This document shows positions 7,760-16,097 of a stretch of DNA of 64,000 nucleotides, piece by piece. Below the pieces are notes generated by a model. It was not told the origin of the DNA, made no database searches, and saw nothing but the letters and a program-made list of their open reading frames with translations. The position numbers were made by a program, and so were the translations under genes. Origin of the DNA: Herbaspirillum rubrisubalbicans (lineage in GTDB: Bacteria; Pseudomonadota; Gammaproteobacteria; Burkholderiales; Burkholderiaceae_D); assembly GCF_003719195.1 (NCBI RefSeq), contig NZ_CP024996.1:5394001-5458000 (forward strand), written 5' to 3'. Position 1 is the stretch's first letter. Each line of letters opens with the position of its first letter.

Positions 7760-8757
7760 TGAGCTCATCCCCTTCCGATCTGCCACTGTGCGCTTTCATC
7801 TCCACCGGCGGCACCATTGCCATGAAGATCGATCCGATCCGAAAAGCACCGGTGCCGGCCTTGTCAGGCGACGACTTGCTAGCCACGGTGCCCGCCATGG
7901 CCACCATTGCAACGCTGGAGGTCAACAATCTGTTCAACCTGCCCTCCGACTACATGGACCCACCGCGCTGGATCGCCTTGCAGCAAGCCACTGCAGCGGC
8001 GCTGGACCGGCCCGAAATCAGCGGGGTGATCATCTCGCATGGCACCGACACCCTGGAAGAGACCGCCTGGTTCCTCGACCTGACCCTCTCCAGCGACAAG
8101 CCGGTGGTACTGATCGGCGCACAGCGCAATGCTTCCAGCCCGGATTTTGACGGACCGCGCAATCTTCTGAATGCGGCGCGCATATGCGTCTGCCCCGAGT
8201 CGCGTGACATGGGCGTCATGATCGCCATGAACAACCAGATCAACGCCGCACGAGATGTCAGCAAGACCCATACTGCCGATGTCGAGACTTTCAAGTCGGG
8301 GGATTTCGGCGTGCTGGGTGTGGCCGATGAGGATCGCATCGTGTTCGCGCGCCGTCCGCTGCGCCGCCAATACCTTCCCCTGCTGGGCGGCACGTTGCCG
8401 CGGGTGGAGATCATTCCCATGTTCGGCGGCGCCAGCGGCGATCTGCTACGCGCTGCGGTCTCACTGGGTACACGCGGGATCGTGATTCAGGCGCTCGGTT
8501 TCGGCAACGTGAATGCCGCCCTGTACGAGGCCATTCGGGAGGCTATTGTTCAGGGCGTGACGGTCGTCATTTCCACCCGGGTGGCCAACGGCCGGGTGCT
8601 GCCATCCTACGGATTCGACGGCGGCGGAGCCACGCTCAAGGCGGCAGGTGCGATCTTTGCCGATGACCTCAGTGCACAGAAGGCGCGTATCCTGTTGATG
8701 CTCGGCCTGCAATCTACCCACGACGCGACGCAATTGCAGGCGTTGTTCGACCGATAA
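7756..8757 (+). CDS. L-asparaginase family protein
   Basis: 333 residues. The two signatures are clear: ISTGGTIAM with the nucleophile Thr17, and ISHGTDTLEETA with Thr97-Asp98. The mid-part GAQRN..S.DGPRNLLNA and the small C-terminal domain are also typical. It hydrolyses asparagine (or glutamine or a related amide) to the acid and ammonia. I see no signal peptide, so it is probably cytoplasmic. The frame is open back to 7657, but the family begins right before the first signature, so I prefer the ATG pair at 7756/7759. It sits inside the transporter-regulator operon, indicating that imported amidated compounds are deamidated. Confidence 0.88.
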   Translation: MMSSSPSDLPLCAFISTGGTIAMKIDPIRKAPVPALSGDDLLATVPAMATIATLEVNNLFNLPSDYMDPPRWIALQQATAAALDRPEISGVIISHGTDTLEETAWFLDLTLSSDKPVVLIGAQRNASSPDFDGPRNLLNAARICVCPESRDMGVMIAMNNQINAARDVSKTHTADVETFKSGDFGVLGVADEDRIVFARRPLRRQYLPLLGGTLPRVEIIPMFGGASGDLLRAAVSLGTRGIVIQALGFGNVNAALYEAIREAIVQGVTVVISTRVANGRVLPSYGFDGGGATLKAAGAIFADDLSAQKARILLMLGLQSTHDATQLQALFDR

Positions 8758-8766
8758 GGACAGCTC

Positions 8767-9927
8767 ATGACCATCCATCCATCTGGAGACAAGCCACCAC
8801 GCCGGGAAGACGGCTGGCGCATCGGCGTGCTGTTTTCACGCTCGGGAGCGACGGGCGTCACCGAGTCCGAGCATTTTTTCGGGACTGCACTGGCCATTGA
8901 AGAAATCAACCAGCTTGGCGGCGTACTCGGCCGGCCGCTGATTCCGGTCGCCTACGACCCCAAGGGCGACATTACCGAATACCGCAAGCTGGTGACGCGG
9001 ATGCTGCTGGAAGACGAAATCAACGTGGTCTTCGGGTGTTCCCGCTCGTCCAGCCGCAAAGCGGTGCTGCCGGTGATTGAACGCAATAACGCATTGCTGT
9101 GGTACTGCTCCTTCTACGAAGGTTTCGAGTATTCGCCGAACGTGATCTATACCGGTGCGGTACCCAACCAGAACAGTGTGCAGCTGGCCGCCTATTTGAT
9201 GCAGAACAAGCGCACCCGCTTCTTCCTGGTGGGGACCGATTACATCTATCCACGCGAATCCAATCGCCTCATGCGTGACATGGTCGAACAGCATGGCGGT
9301 GAGGTGCTCGACGAAATCTACCTCCCCCTGGAAGCCGGGCGCGCGGAGCTGGAAGAGATTCTCACAGAGATCCGGGCAGCCCAACCCGATGTGGTTTTTT
9401 CGACCTTGGTCGGCCAATCGGCGCGGCAGTTTTACCAGCTCTATCCGGGATTCGGCTTTGACCCCAAGGTCACGCCCATCGCCAGCCTGTCGATGGCGGA
9501 AGAGGAGGTGCGCTTGATCGGCCCCGAGATTTGCGCCGGCCACATTACCGCAGCGACCTATTTCGGATCCTTGGACAACGCGAGCAATCGACATTTCGTC
9601 GAGCTCTGGCGCAAGCGTTTCAATGATCGTCCCACCAGTACCTGGTCCGAGATGGCCTACACCCAGATTCATCTTTTTGCCCGGGCCTTGCAACGTGCCG
9701 GAAGCCTGGACCGGCGCAAGCTGGTGGAGGCCACGCACGCTGTGTCCTTCGATTCACCCGAAGGCCGCATCAGCGTTGACGCGGAGAACAATCACTGTGC
9801 CCTCACCCCGCGCATCGGCATTTGCCGCAGCGACGGGCAGTTCGATATTGCCTGGGAGGCGTCGGAGCCGGTCAAGCCGGATCCTTACTTGTCCACTTTC
9901 GGCTTTTCCGACTTTTGGCTGAGGTGA
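8767..9927 (+). CDS. AmiC-like amide-sensing regulator
   Basis: 386 residues of the periplasmic-binding-protein fold without a signal peptide, hence cytoplasmic. Like AmiC of Pseudomonas it starts with an IGVLFSRSGATGVTE segment and continues through AIEEINQLGGVLG. AmiC holds the antiterminator AmiR in an inactive complex until an amide binds. It lies directly upstream of an AmiR-like gene (4 bases apart). AAGGA overlaps the asparaginase stop and serves the ATG at 8767. It could alternatively sense urea or asparagine; the ligand is not readable. Confidence 0.88.
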   Translation: MTIHPSGDKPPRREDGWRIGVLFSRSGATGVTESEHFFGTALAIEEINQLGGVLGRPLIPVAYDPKGDITEYRKLVTRMLLEDEINVVFGCSRSSSRKAVLPVIERNNALLWYCSFYEGFEYSPNVIYTGAVPNQNSVQLAAYLMQNKRTRFFLVGTDYIYPRESNRLMRDMVEQHGGEVLDEIYLPLEAGRAELEEILTEIRAAQPDVVFSTLVGQSARQFYQLYPGFGFDPKVTPIASLSMAEEEVRLIGPEICAGHITAATYFGSLDNASNRHFVELWRKRFNDRPTSTWSEMAYTQIHLFARALQRAGSLDRRKLVEATHAVSFDSPEGRISVDAENNHCALTPRIGICRSDGQFDIAWEASEPVKPDPYLSTFGFSDFWLR

Positions 9928-9931
9928 AATC

Positions 9932-10573
9932 ATGGGACAAAGCCTACGAAGACTTTACGAAGACCTGCGCAGCATTTGCGTGGCCGTGGTCTATCCGCCA
10001 GGAGAGGATCGCGACGTCGTGATTCAGCAGTTACAGCGTATCGGCTGTCGTCTGCGCGTCATCTGGCCCAGCCCGGTTGAGCCGCCGGCAGGAGCCGATG
10101 TTATTTTCTTCCAGATCTCCCAGGAGCTGGAGGAGCGCACCGCATGGAATGCCAGCGCCGTGGACGCTGCCCTGGTGGCACTTTCCGACTATGAAAGCCC
10201 GACCACCTTGAAGCTGCTGCTCGATACCAAGGCGCACGGTGTACTGACCCGCCCGTTCCGTTCACAGGGGATACTGAGTACGCTGGTACTGGCGAGGTCT
10301 TCCCAAGGATTCCAGCAACGCCAGCAGGCCAAGATAGACAAACTCGAATCGACCATCAAGTCGCGGCGCCAGATTGAAAAGGCGATCCGGGTACTGGTCG
10401 ACTACCAAGCGCACAGCGAAGAAAGCGCATACCAATTCATGAGAGAACGCGCTACCAGCCTGCGGGTAACGGTAGCCGAAGTGGCATCCATGTTGCTGGA
10501 GACGCAGGATGCAATGGAAAAACTGGGCTTTGTACCTGCCCCGAAACAAAAGAATGGCGGCTGCGGCAACTGA
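9932..10573 (+). CDS. AmiR-like ANTAR-domain transcription antiterminator
   Basis: 213 residues: a receiver-like N-terminal domain lacking the phosphorylation-site Asp pattern, a coiled-coil helix (RQQAKIDKLESTIKSRRQIE) and a C-terminal ANTAR domain from about residue 130 to 190 with SRRQIEKAIRVLVDYQ and the VTVAEVASMLL helix. ANTAR domains bind paired hexaloop hairpins in leader RNA and prevent termination. The operon leader at 1955-2063 has such candidate hairpins and a terminator. GAGGTGA precedes the ATG. The C-terminus ends NGGCGN, which is unusual but may not matter. Confidence 0.9.
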   Translation: MGQSLRRLYEDLRSICVAVVYPPGEDRDVVIQQLQRIGCRLRVIWPSPVEPPAGADVIFFQISQELEERTAWNASAVDAALVALSDYESPTTLKLLLDTKAHGVLTRPFRSQGILSTLVLARSSQGFQQRQQAKIDKLESTIKSRRQIEKAIRVLVDYQAHSEESAYQFMRERATSLRVTVAEVASMLLETQDAMEKLGFVPAPKQKNGGCGN

Positions 10574-11147
10574 GGCTTCAACACCGCGCCCCACCGCTGT
10601 TACCAAGCCGTTGCGCCGTGGCCTCGAGCGCTTGCTCACGAGGGCGCTGGCCGGCTGAGGGGCAAAGTGGTTCCCCGGCCTCTGCGGTGCGGTTCTTTTC
10701 CACCGAAAGCGTCGCGCCCAAGTAAGGGATGGAACTGATCCATCTGGCCCGGCAACATAAATTCACAATCGCATCAACTTGTCACCCGTCTCATTCGCTA
10801 TCTACGACGGCAACGGTGGCTTGATACGGTTGCGTTACCGCCCGTTTCCCTGAACCTCTATCGGCACACCCGACCTGTGCTCTTCGGGGCGGCGGTCTTA
10901 TGGCTCGGTTTTATTATTTATATGATTTTACTTTCTCTCGTCGGGTTCTTCCTGTTGATCGTTTTTGCGTGTCGCCAAGGTGGGCGATGCCCATCGTCCG
11001 GGCAGGCAATCTCGGTGCCGGACATGCAGAAAAACATCTTCCCGAATCTACCGAATTCCGAACCATCCATTTCCAGTGTCGCTGCCGGTGCCGCGTATCG
11101 TTGCGCAGGCGTGCAGACACTTCATCATTTTTCAAGACATCCATCCC
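10574..11147. other. Long intergenic region with an AT-rich patch
   Basis: 574 bases. GC-rich sequence follows amiR without an obvious terminator. At 10731-10759 there is GGAACT, 16 bases, then CAACATA, which resembles an hrp box with two mismatches. A strongly AT-rich patch lies around 10908-10940, unlike the surroundings. No convincing gene is seen; a short frame with a hydrophobic start at 10877 lacks a ribosome site. Confidence 0.4.
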
Positions 11148-13577
11148 ATGACCAAAATCACTTCGGGCGCGGATCACTCCCTGCCCATCTCTGCTGCCGA
11201 TGTACCGGCAGCCACAACCTCGACCCAGATCCCAACCGGGGATAGCACTTCGCCGGTCGCCAGCAGCTCCTCTCCCCGTACCGACAGCCCGGCAGCCAAA
11301 CGCGCGCGCTTGTCAGTACTGATCCCCGCGCTCAATACCGAAGTCCTGACTGCGAGCGCGCCTGCTTGGCCCGCAGGCCGCGTAGACATGCGCGCGCATC
11401 TGCAGCGCATCAGCGGCGCGGCAGACGCTTCGCCCGACGAGCAAGCCCCGTTGTCTACGATCGGTCGGCCTCTTCCGCCGCTCAATCCACAATCGGTCGG
11501 GCGCTATTTCCAGGAAGTCGCCGGCCAATGGCCCAGTGAACGCGAAGACCTTGCCGATGCGCTCTGCCACAACCTGACTGCGCTGGCCGATGGCCCCAAG
11601 CGCCAACAGCATCATCTGGAAATCACGCTGCACTGGCATTGCCTGAGTGAAGCCGAGAAACGCAATGTGCTCGATACGCTGGGCAGCGAGCAAAGCCACC
11701 TGTTGGGTGATACTGCAATCGACACGACCCCGGATGCCATACTTTCACCTGTACGGGACTGGGTCGAACATACCGTTGTCAACATGAAACCCGACGAGGC
11801 CACCCGCTTGCTCAAGTCCTGCACCCCGACTGCGCAGAAAAATCTCGCCACGGTGTTCAAGGGTGCCGGCGAGGACGCTCAAGTCAGGACGATGATCAAG
11901 CAACGCTTCGCCAGTTTGCGCATGACCATGCCGCTCGATCACATGTATGACTACACCGGGTTCTTCTGGGACAACAAGCGCAAGGTCGGCGAGTTGCCGC
12001 CGGGCGTGGCCGAGAATCTCAAAGTATGCGTGGTCGGTGCCGGTCCAGCCGGCATCATCGCCGCCGATGGGCTGAACCGGCTGGGCGTCAAGCCGGTCGT
12101 GCTCGAGCAGGCCGATAAGATCGGCGGTCGCATTGCCGCCGAAAGGTGGCCACGCCAGGACGGCTCCATGAGTCCGACGCCGCTGCATCCGGGCGGGATG
12201 CGCTTCCACACCACGCGCGGCAACGTCTACTGGAGCCTGGCCGAACACTATCAGTTGCAACACGTGCCGTTTCCCAACTCAAGCTCGGTTCAGACTTCCT
12301 ACATCATCGGCAATGAGGTGCACGAAGCCGAACCTGGCAAGTCGCCTGGCAATGCGGTCATGCAAAAGGTCGCCCAGGACGTCTTGCGCTCCATGACCGA
12401 ACCTTTGCTGGCCCCCATTCGGGCCGCGCGCGACGCTGCCGACACCGCTTTGTTCCGCGAACTCTGTGATGCCGCCAAGAAGAAGTTCGATAGCCACAAC
12501 TTCCGCTCTGGACTGGATACTCTGCTCAAAGAGAAAGGCATCGAATGGAACCAGAAGGAGTGGCAGACCTTCGGCGCTACCGGCATTGGTGTCGGTGGCT
12601 ACGAGGGCTACTACAACACCGGCTTCCTGGAAGAAATGCGCTTCTTGGCGGACGAACGTCTGGAGGGACATGTGGCGCTGGTGGACGGCGCCGATGCACC
12701 GCTGTATGCGGTCCTTAACGATACCGAGGACCTGCCAGAGGGGGCGCAATCGCTGGAACAACAGCAGGCCATCCGACTGGGTGTCGAGGTGACCGGTATC
12801 AAGAAGAAGGATGGCAAGTACTACGTCAGTTCGCTGGACAAGCAGACCCAAAAGGTCAGCGTCGAATCCTATGACGAACTATTCTTCGCGGGTGGCCCGC
12901 GGGAAGCCGTGCGCTTGGGCCTGACTGGCCCCCAGGAAGGTTCGGAAGCGCTGATGCCTGAGGAATTCGCCAATGCCATGGAAAAAGCCAATGTCGTCGG
13001 CGCAACCAAGATGGCCATCAAGATCGCCAAGGACTTGATGAGCGGCGTAGAGCTTCCGGGCAACGTTCAGGCCAGCAAGTTGTTCCAGCAATCCTATCTG
13101 GTGCCGGCGCTGCCCGGCAGCGACAATGCGGTGTTCTACCCCAGCTATACGCTGGGCGACAATGCCACCAAAGTAGCCGGTATGAGCGGTGATGAGCAGC
13201 TCAATAACTACATTCGTACACTACGCGACATCGCCTCGCAGAATCCGGGGGATGCAGTCCACCAGAAACTCAAGAATCTCGCTGACGTTGTGGAGCAGAG
13301 CAAGCAGCGCATCTCCTATACCCACTGGAGCCTGACCAAGCATCAGTATGGTGCCTTCAAGATGGACGCCCCCAACCAACTGGACAACACACGGGTACTC
13401 TTCGGTGCATTGCTCAAGATGAGCGATGGCGCCATCTTCATCAACGAGGAAAACACTGCCGAGGGTGGCTTCGCCAGCGGCGCGGTCGCAGCCGCCATCA
13501 ATGGCCTGCAGCAGATGGTGCTGCGTCGTGGCGGTTCGGTGCCGCCTCACTCGCCATTCCACCAAGAACTGCTGTAA
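11148..13577 (+). CDS. Flavin amine oxidase-like protein with disordered N-terminus; possible effector
   Basis: 809 residues. Residues 1 to about 60 are rich in Ser, Thr, Pro and Ala and include PAAKRARL (48-55), similar to a monopartite nuclear localisation signal. A helical region of about 220 residues follows. From about 290 there is an FAD-binding amine oxidase domain: VVGAGPAGIIAADGLNRLG, an acidic end of strand 2 in VVLEQADKIGGRI, and GGMRFH as in tryptophan 2-monooxygenase. The C-terminal EGGFASGAVAAAINGLQQM fits the second FAD contact. The domain probably oxidises an amino acid or amine. The ATG at 11148 has a poor ribosome site. Effector status is an inference. Confidence 0.7.
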   Translation: MTKITSGADHSLPISAADVPAATTSTQIPTGDSTSPVASSSSPRTDSPAAKRARLSVLIPALNTEVLTASAPAWPAGRVDMRAHLQRISGAADASPDEQAPLSTIGRPLPPLNPQSVGRYFQEVAGQWPSEREDLADALCHNLTALADGPKRQQHHLEITLHWHCLSEAEKRNVLDTLGSEQSHLLGDTAIDTTPDAILSPVRDWVEHTVVNMKPDEATRLLKSCTPTAQKNLATVFKGAGEDAQVRTMIKQRFASLRMTMPLDHMYDYTGFFWDNKRKVGELPPGVAENLKVCVVGAGPAGIIAADGLNRLGVKPVVLEQADKIGGRIAAERWPRQDGSMSPTPLHPGGMRFHTTRGNVYWSLAEHYQLQHVPFPNSSSVQTSYIIGNEVHEAEPGKSPGNAVMQKVAQDVLRSMTEPLLAPIRAARDAADTALFRELCDAAKKKFDSHNFRSGLDTLLKEKGIEWNQKEWQTFGATGIGVGGYEGYYNTGFLEEMRFLADERLEGHVALVDGADAPLYAVLNDTEDLPEGAQSLEQQQAIRLGVEVTGIKKKDGKYYVSSLDKQTQKVSVESYDELFFAGGPREAVRLGLTGPQEGSEALMPEEFANAMEKANVVGATKMAIKIAKDLMSGVELPGNVQASKLFQQSYLVPALPGSDNAVFYPSYTLGDNATKVAGMSGDEQLNNYIRTLRDIASQNPGDAVHQKLKNLADVVEQSKQRISYTHWSLTKHQYGAFKMDAPNQLDNTRVLFGALLKMSDGAIFINEENTAEGGFASGAVAAAINGLQQMVLRRGGSVPPHSPFHQELL

Positions 13578-13597
13578 GTCAACCTTTTGGATGGACC

Positions 13598-13621
13598 GGA
13601 ACCTGCCCTCGGGCGGGTTCC
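13598..13621 (+). terminator. Weak terminator candidate after the flavoprotein gene
   Basis: GGAACC (13598-13603) and GCCC pair with GGGC and GGTTCC (13616-13621), with one T-G position in the stem and a 2-base loop. No T-tract follows, so its terminator role is doubtful. Confidence 0.35.
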
Positions 13622-13668
13622 TTGAGACCACCCTCTGTCAACAGGCACGGCCCACCCATAAGCTGCGG

Positions 13669-13713
13669 AGGCGCGACTACCGGATTGGCTCCTAGAGGAC
13701 GCCCTTCTCCCAC
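13669..13713 (-). pseudogene. Fragment of a hexapeptide acyltransferase gene
   Basis: These 45 bases match 17308-17352, inside the acyltransferase gene 17236-17862, at 41 of 45 positions and in the same orientation. The minus strand reads VGEGRPLGANPVVAP against VGDGSRLGANSVVAP in the intact gene. No start or rest of the gene is seen. It looks like the remnant of a duplication or of an excised related gene. Confidence 0.65.
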
Positions 13714-13752
13714 GAGACTCGCTCGCACTCACGCCTATTGATGAAATGAGTT

Positions 13753-14214
13753 CTAGGGCTTGTGGACCATCAACCAATAGACGATGACCAACCCGCCAAA
13801 GGCGGGAAACCCCAGCACGATCCAGATCCGTTCGAAGCGCCAGAACCGCTCCGGCAGATCGCTGGCCCCGGCAGCCGCGGTTTGAGCCATGTCTCGCATT
13901 CTCAGCTGCAGCCATACCACCGGCAGCCAGCAGCTCCCCGCCAGCGCGTACAGCGCCAGCGACCAGGCCAGCCAGGGCGCAGTGACCGGGTAGCCGGCCA
14001 GATGCATCATCCAGAACCCGGAGATCGGTTGGATGATTACCGCCGGTGTGGTGAACCACCAGTCCGCTCGCACTACCCAGCGTGTCACGACGGCGATGGC
14101 CTGCACGTTGCGGCTGCGATTGGTGACGAACATGTAGAACGCGGTCCCAAATCCGGTACCGAACATGAAGGTGGCCGACATGATGTGCAGCCATTTGATG
14201 GCGAGATAATCCAT
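13753..14214 (-). CDS. DUF2269-type integral membrane protein
   Basis: 153 residues with four hydrophobic segments. The N-terminus MDYLAIKWLHIMSATFMFG with an early His, then GTAFYMF, fits the DUF2269 family of small membrane proteins of unknown function. The ATG at 14212-14214 is preceded by AGAGGAAGAG on the minus strand. The frame is open further upstream but that part reads as a shadow of the next gene. It is the last gene of the operon 13753-16080, 14 bases after the SDR gene. Confidence 0.8.
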   Translation of the reverse strand: MDYLAIKWLHIMSATFMFGTGFGTAFYMFVTNRSRNVQAIAVVTRWVVRADWWFTTPAVIIQPISGFWMMHLAGYPVTAPWLAWSLALYALAGSCWLPVVWLQLRMRDMAQTAAAGASDLPERFWRFERIWIVLGFPAFGGLVIVYWLMVHKP

Positions 14215-14228
14215 GCTGCTCTTCCTCT

Positions 14229-15509
14229 CTAGTCTTGTTTTCCAGCGTTTGCTGCAAGCCGCCACATGACGAACATGAGGGCCAGCAGAGGCAAGTTCTT
14301 GCTCAATGGGCCGAAGGGGTGCATCCAGAACTGCGGCAGATGGAGCGACATGATCGTCGTGTAGCCGAGCACCAGTGCCATCTGCGGTGGCCATATCCAT
14401 GCGCGCCGCGCGATCAGTACAGTCATGCCGATGGCAGCGTCCAGCACGCTGGCGGCCAGCAGCACCGGCGCGCCCCATGCGTGTGGCAGGCCGCATTGCG
14501 CCAGCCAGTCGAGGCTTTGGGCATGGGGCCAGCCGAACCACGAGGCGTATGCCGTCCACAGCCATAAGAACGCGATCACCCATCGACAGACCGGAAACGC
14601 CCAGACGCAGATGGCGCGCGCCCTTTGCCCGGGGCCGGCGAAATCTTCGGGGCGGCGCAAGGCACGCCCGAGTATTGCGCACACCGCGCCGGTCTCGGCG
14701 GTATTGCTGCCATCGGCGCTTTGTTCCAGCATACGCAGCGAGTCGAGGGTCAATGCGCTGGCCGGCAGTAGTTCAGCACAGCGCGCCAGTAGCCGGGCCG
14801 GCACGGCGGGAAGCGCGAGTACCCGACCGGGCGGCCAAGCCATTCCCGCACGCAGGGCCTCGATATAAGCGGCGATGGTCATCGCTCGCGGACCGACCGC
14901 CGCCAGTTCGCGTGGCGCGGGCGATGTGCCAGTGAGCAGCTTGACCAGCACGTCGGCCAGGTCATCGACATGAATCGGCTGTACCAACGCGCTGTGCGCC
15001 ATCGGCATGATGGTCAGTGGCAAGCTGGCCATCATGGTGAACACGCGGCTGCTGGCGCCTTGGTCGCCGTAGACCAACGACGGCCGCACCACCGTGGCCG
15101 ACAACCGGCGCTGCAGCAGGTCGGCATCGGCGGCGCCCTTACTGCGCCAATAGGCGGTCGACGCGTGCATTTGGCTGCCTAGCGCAGATACCTGCACCAC
15201 CCGGGATACACCGACTTGTTCGCAGGCGGCGAAGAGGGCGATAGGCATCTGCTGGTGCAGTCGCTGGAAATCGTTGGGGCGACTTTCGCGGATGATACCG
15301 ACGCAGTTGATGACGGCATCGATGCCTTCCAGATGCGGCAGCCACGCCTGTGCGTCGGTGAGCGAACCAATATCGAGTTCCTTCCATGTGGCCAGCGCAC
15401 CGGCCGGCTTCTTGCGACTGGCACCGATAGCGTGGTGGCCTGTCCGCTGCAGCGCCGCCAGCGTGTGGCTGCCGATCAGTCCGGTAGCGCCGATGACGAG
15501 GATGTTCAT
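14229..15509 (-). CDS. NAD(P)-binding SDR/NDUFA9-like protein with DoxX-like membrane domain
   Basis: 426 residues. The first about 290 form an atypical short-chain dehydrogenase with GATGLIGSHTL at the N-terminus and the later VVRPSLVYGDQG and QPIHVDDLA stretches of the NDUFA9/epimerase type. The C-terminal 130 residues have four hydrophobic helices with the DoxX-like pattern (VLDAAIGMTVLIARRAW). The substrate is unknown. ATG overlaps the TGA of the small upstream gene. It lies in an operon preceded by the GbsR-type operator. Confidence 0.82.
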   Translation of the reverse strand: MNILVIGATGLIGSHTLAALQRTGHHAIGASRKKPAGALATWKELDIGSLTDAQAWLPHLEGIDAVINCVGIIRESRPNDFQRLHQQMPIALFAACEQVGVSRVVQVSALGSQMHASTAYWRSKGAADADLLQRRLSATVVRPSLVYGDQGASSRVFTMMASLPLTIMPMAHSALVQPIHVDDLADVLVKLLTGTSPAPRELAAVGPRAMTIAAYIEALRAGMAWPPGRVLALPAVPARLLARCAELLPASALTLDSLRMLEQSADGSNTAETGAVCAILGRALRRPEDFAGPGQRARAICVWAFPVCRWVIAFLWLWTAYASWFGWPHAQSLDWLAQCGLPHAWGAPVLLAASVLDAAIGMTVLIARRAWIWPPQMALVLGYTTIMSLHLPQFWMHPFGPLSKNLPLLALMFVMWRLAANAGKQD

Positions 15510-15628
15510 GACGGTTCTCCCGTCATCGCCACCGGCAAGCGCGACGTCATCGACCATGCGGCCATGGCGTCGCGCACACCCCGGACCAGCACTCCTTGGG
15601 CAACCAGTAACCAGAGCACGGCGCTCAT
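15506..15628 (-). CDS. Small hydrophobic protein (40 residues)
   Basis: Begins MSAVLWLLVAQGVLVRGVRD. The start at 15626-15628 has GAGGA on the minus strand at good spacing and overlaps the TGA of the upstream gene; its own TGA overlaps the ATG of the SDR gene. This double overlap supports real, coupled translation. One hydrophobic helix may insert in the membrane. No family recognised. Confidence 0.55.
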   Translation of the reverse strand: MSAVLWLLVAQGVLVRGVRDAMAAWSMTSRLPVAMTGEPS

Positions 15629-16080
15629 CTTGTCTTTCCTCTTTTCAAGTCGTGTCGGAAGAGCCAGAACAATGGCGGCAACATACCCAGCAAGGCGGCA
15701 GCGTCGAGCCATACATGGGACGAGCAGTGCGCTTGCAGGGAAATCAGCATGTCCTGTGGGCCCCACACGGCCAGCCCCGCGATCAAGCCCATCCAGGCGG
15801 CGGCATTGCGCTGCTTGTCAGCGATCAGCAGCAGCACGCCCATCCAGATCGACGCGGCCTGCACGGTCGGGCCGAATAGCGATAGCCACCAGATCTGCTG
15901 GGCGCGTGCGGCGGCTGGAACGGCGTCGCCCCAGAAATATCGTTCAATGCCGTGGTGATAGGACTCCAAGGGCGCGGCACCCGCGACCAGCGGCAACAGG
16001 ATGCCGACCAGCAGATGCACCGCTACCGCGGCATACATCCAGCGCACCAGCCATTTTCTTGTGCATGAGGGAGTGATCAT
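15625..16080 (-). CDS. Membrane protein, about four transmembrane segments
   Basis: 151 residues with hydrophobic helices around 12-33, 63-88, 95-110 and 118-140. The function is not recognised; the overall layout is like small cell-envelope proteins found beside DoxX-like genes. The ATG at 16078-16080 has only a weak purine run upstream. The longer open frame upstream is GC-rich shadow sequence. It is the first gene of the operon and the palindromic operator lies 18 bases upstream. Confidence 0.7.
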   Translation of the reverse strand: MITPSCTRKWLVRWMYAAVAVHLLVGILLPLVAGAAPLESYHHGIERYFWGDAVPAAARAQQIWWLSLFGPTVQAASIWMGVLLLIADKQRNAAAWMGLIAGLAVWGPQDMLISLQAHCSSHVWLDAAALLGMLPPLFWLFRHDLKRGKTR

Positions 16081-16097
16081 CTTATTTTTATGTCTTT

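Noticed and set aside
10965..11147. Upstream start for the flavoprotein
   Set aside because: The extra 61 residues read like untranslated leader, with many Arg and Cys, and no ribosome site. The ATG at 11148 begins the Ser/Pro-rich region.
10877..11245. Frame with a hydrophobic N-terminus in the region before the flavoprotein gene
   Set aside because: The hydrophobic stretch comes from the AT-rich patch; the rest is out of frame with the flavoprotein and has no ribosome site.
13598..13621. Strong terminator after the flavoprotein
   Set aside because: The stem is good but there is no T-tract and the loop is too small; kept only as a weak candidate.
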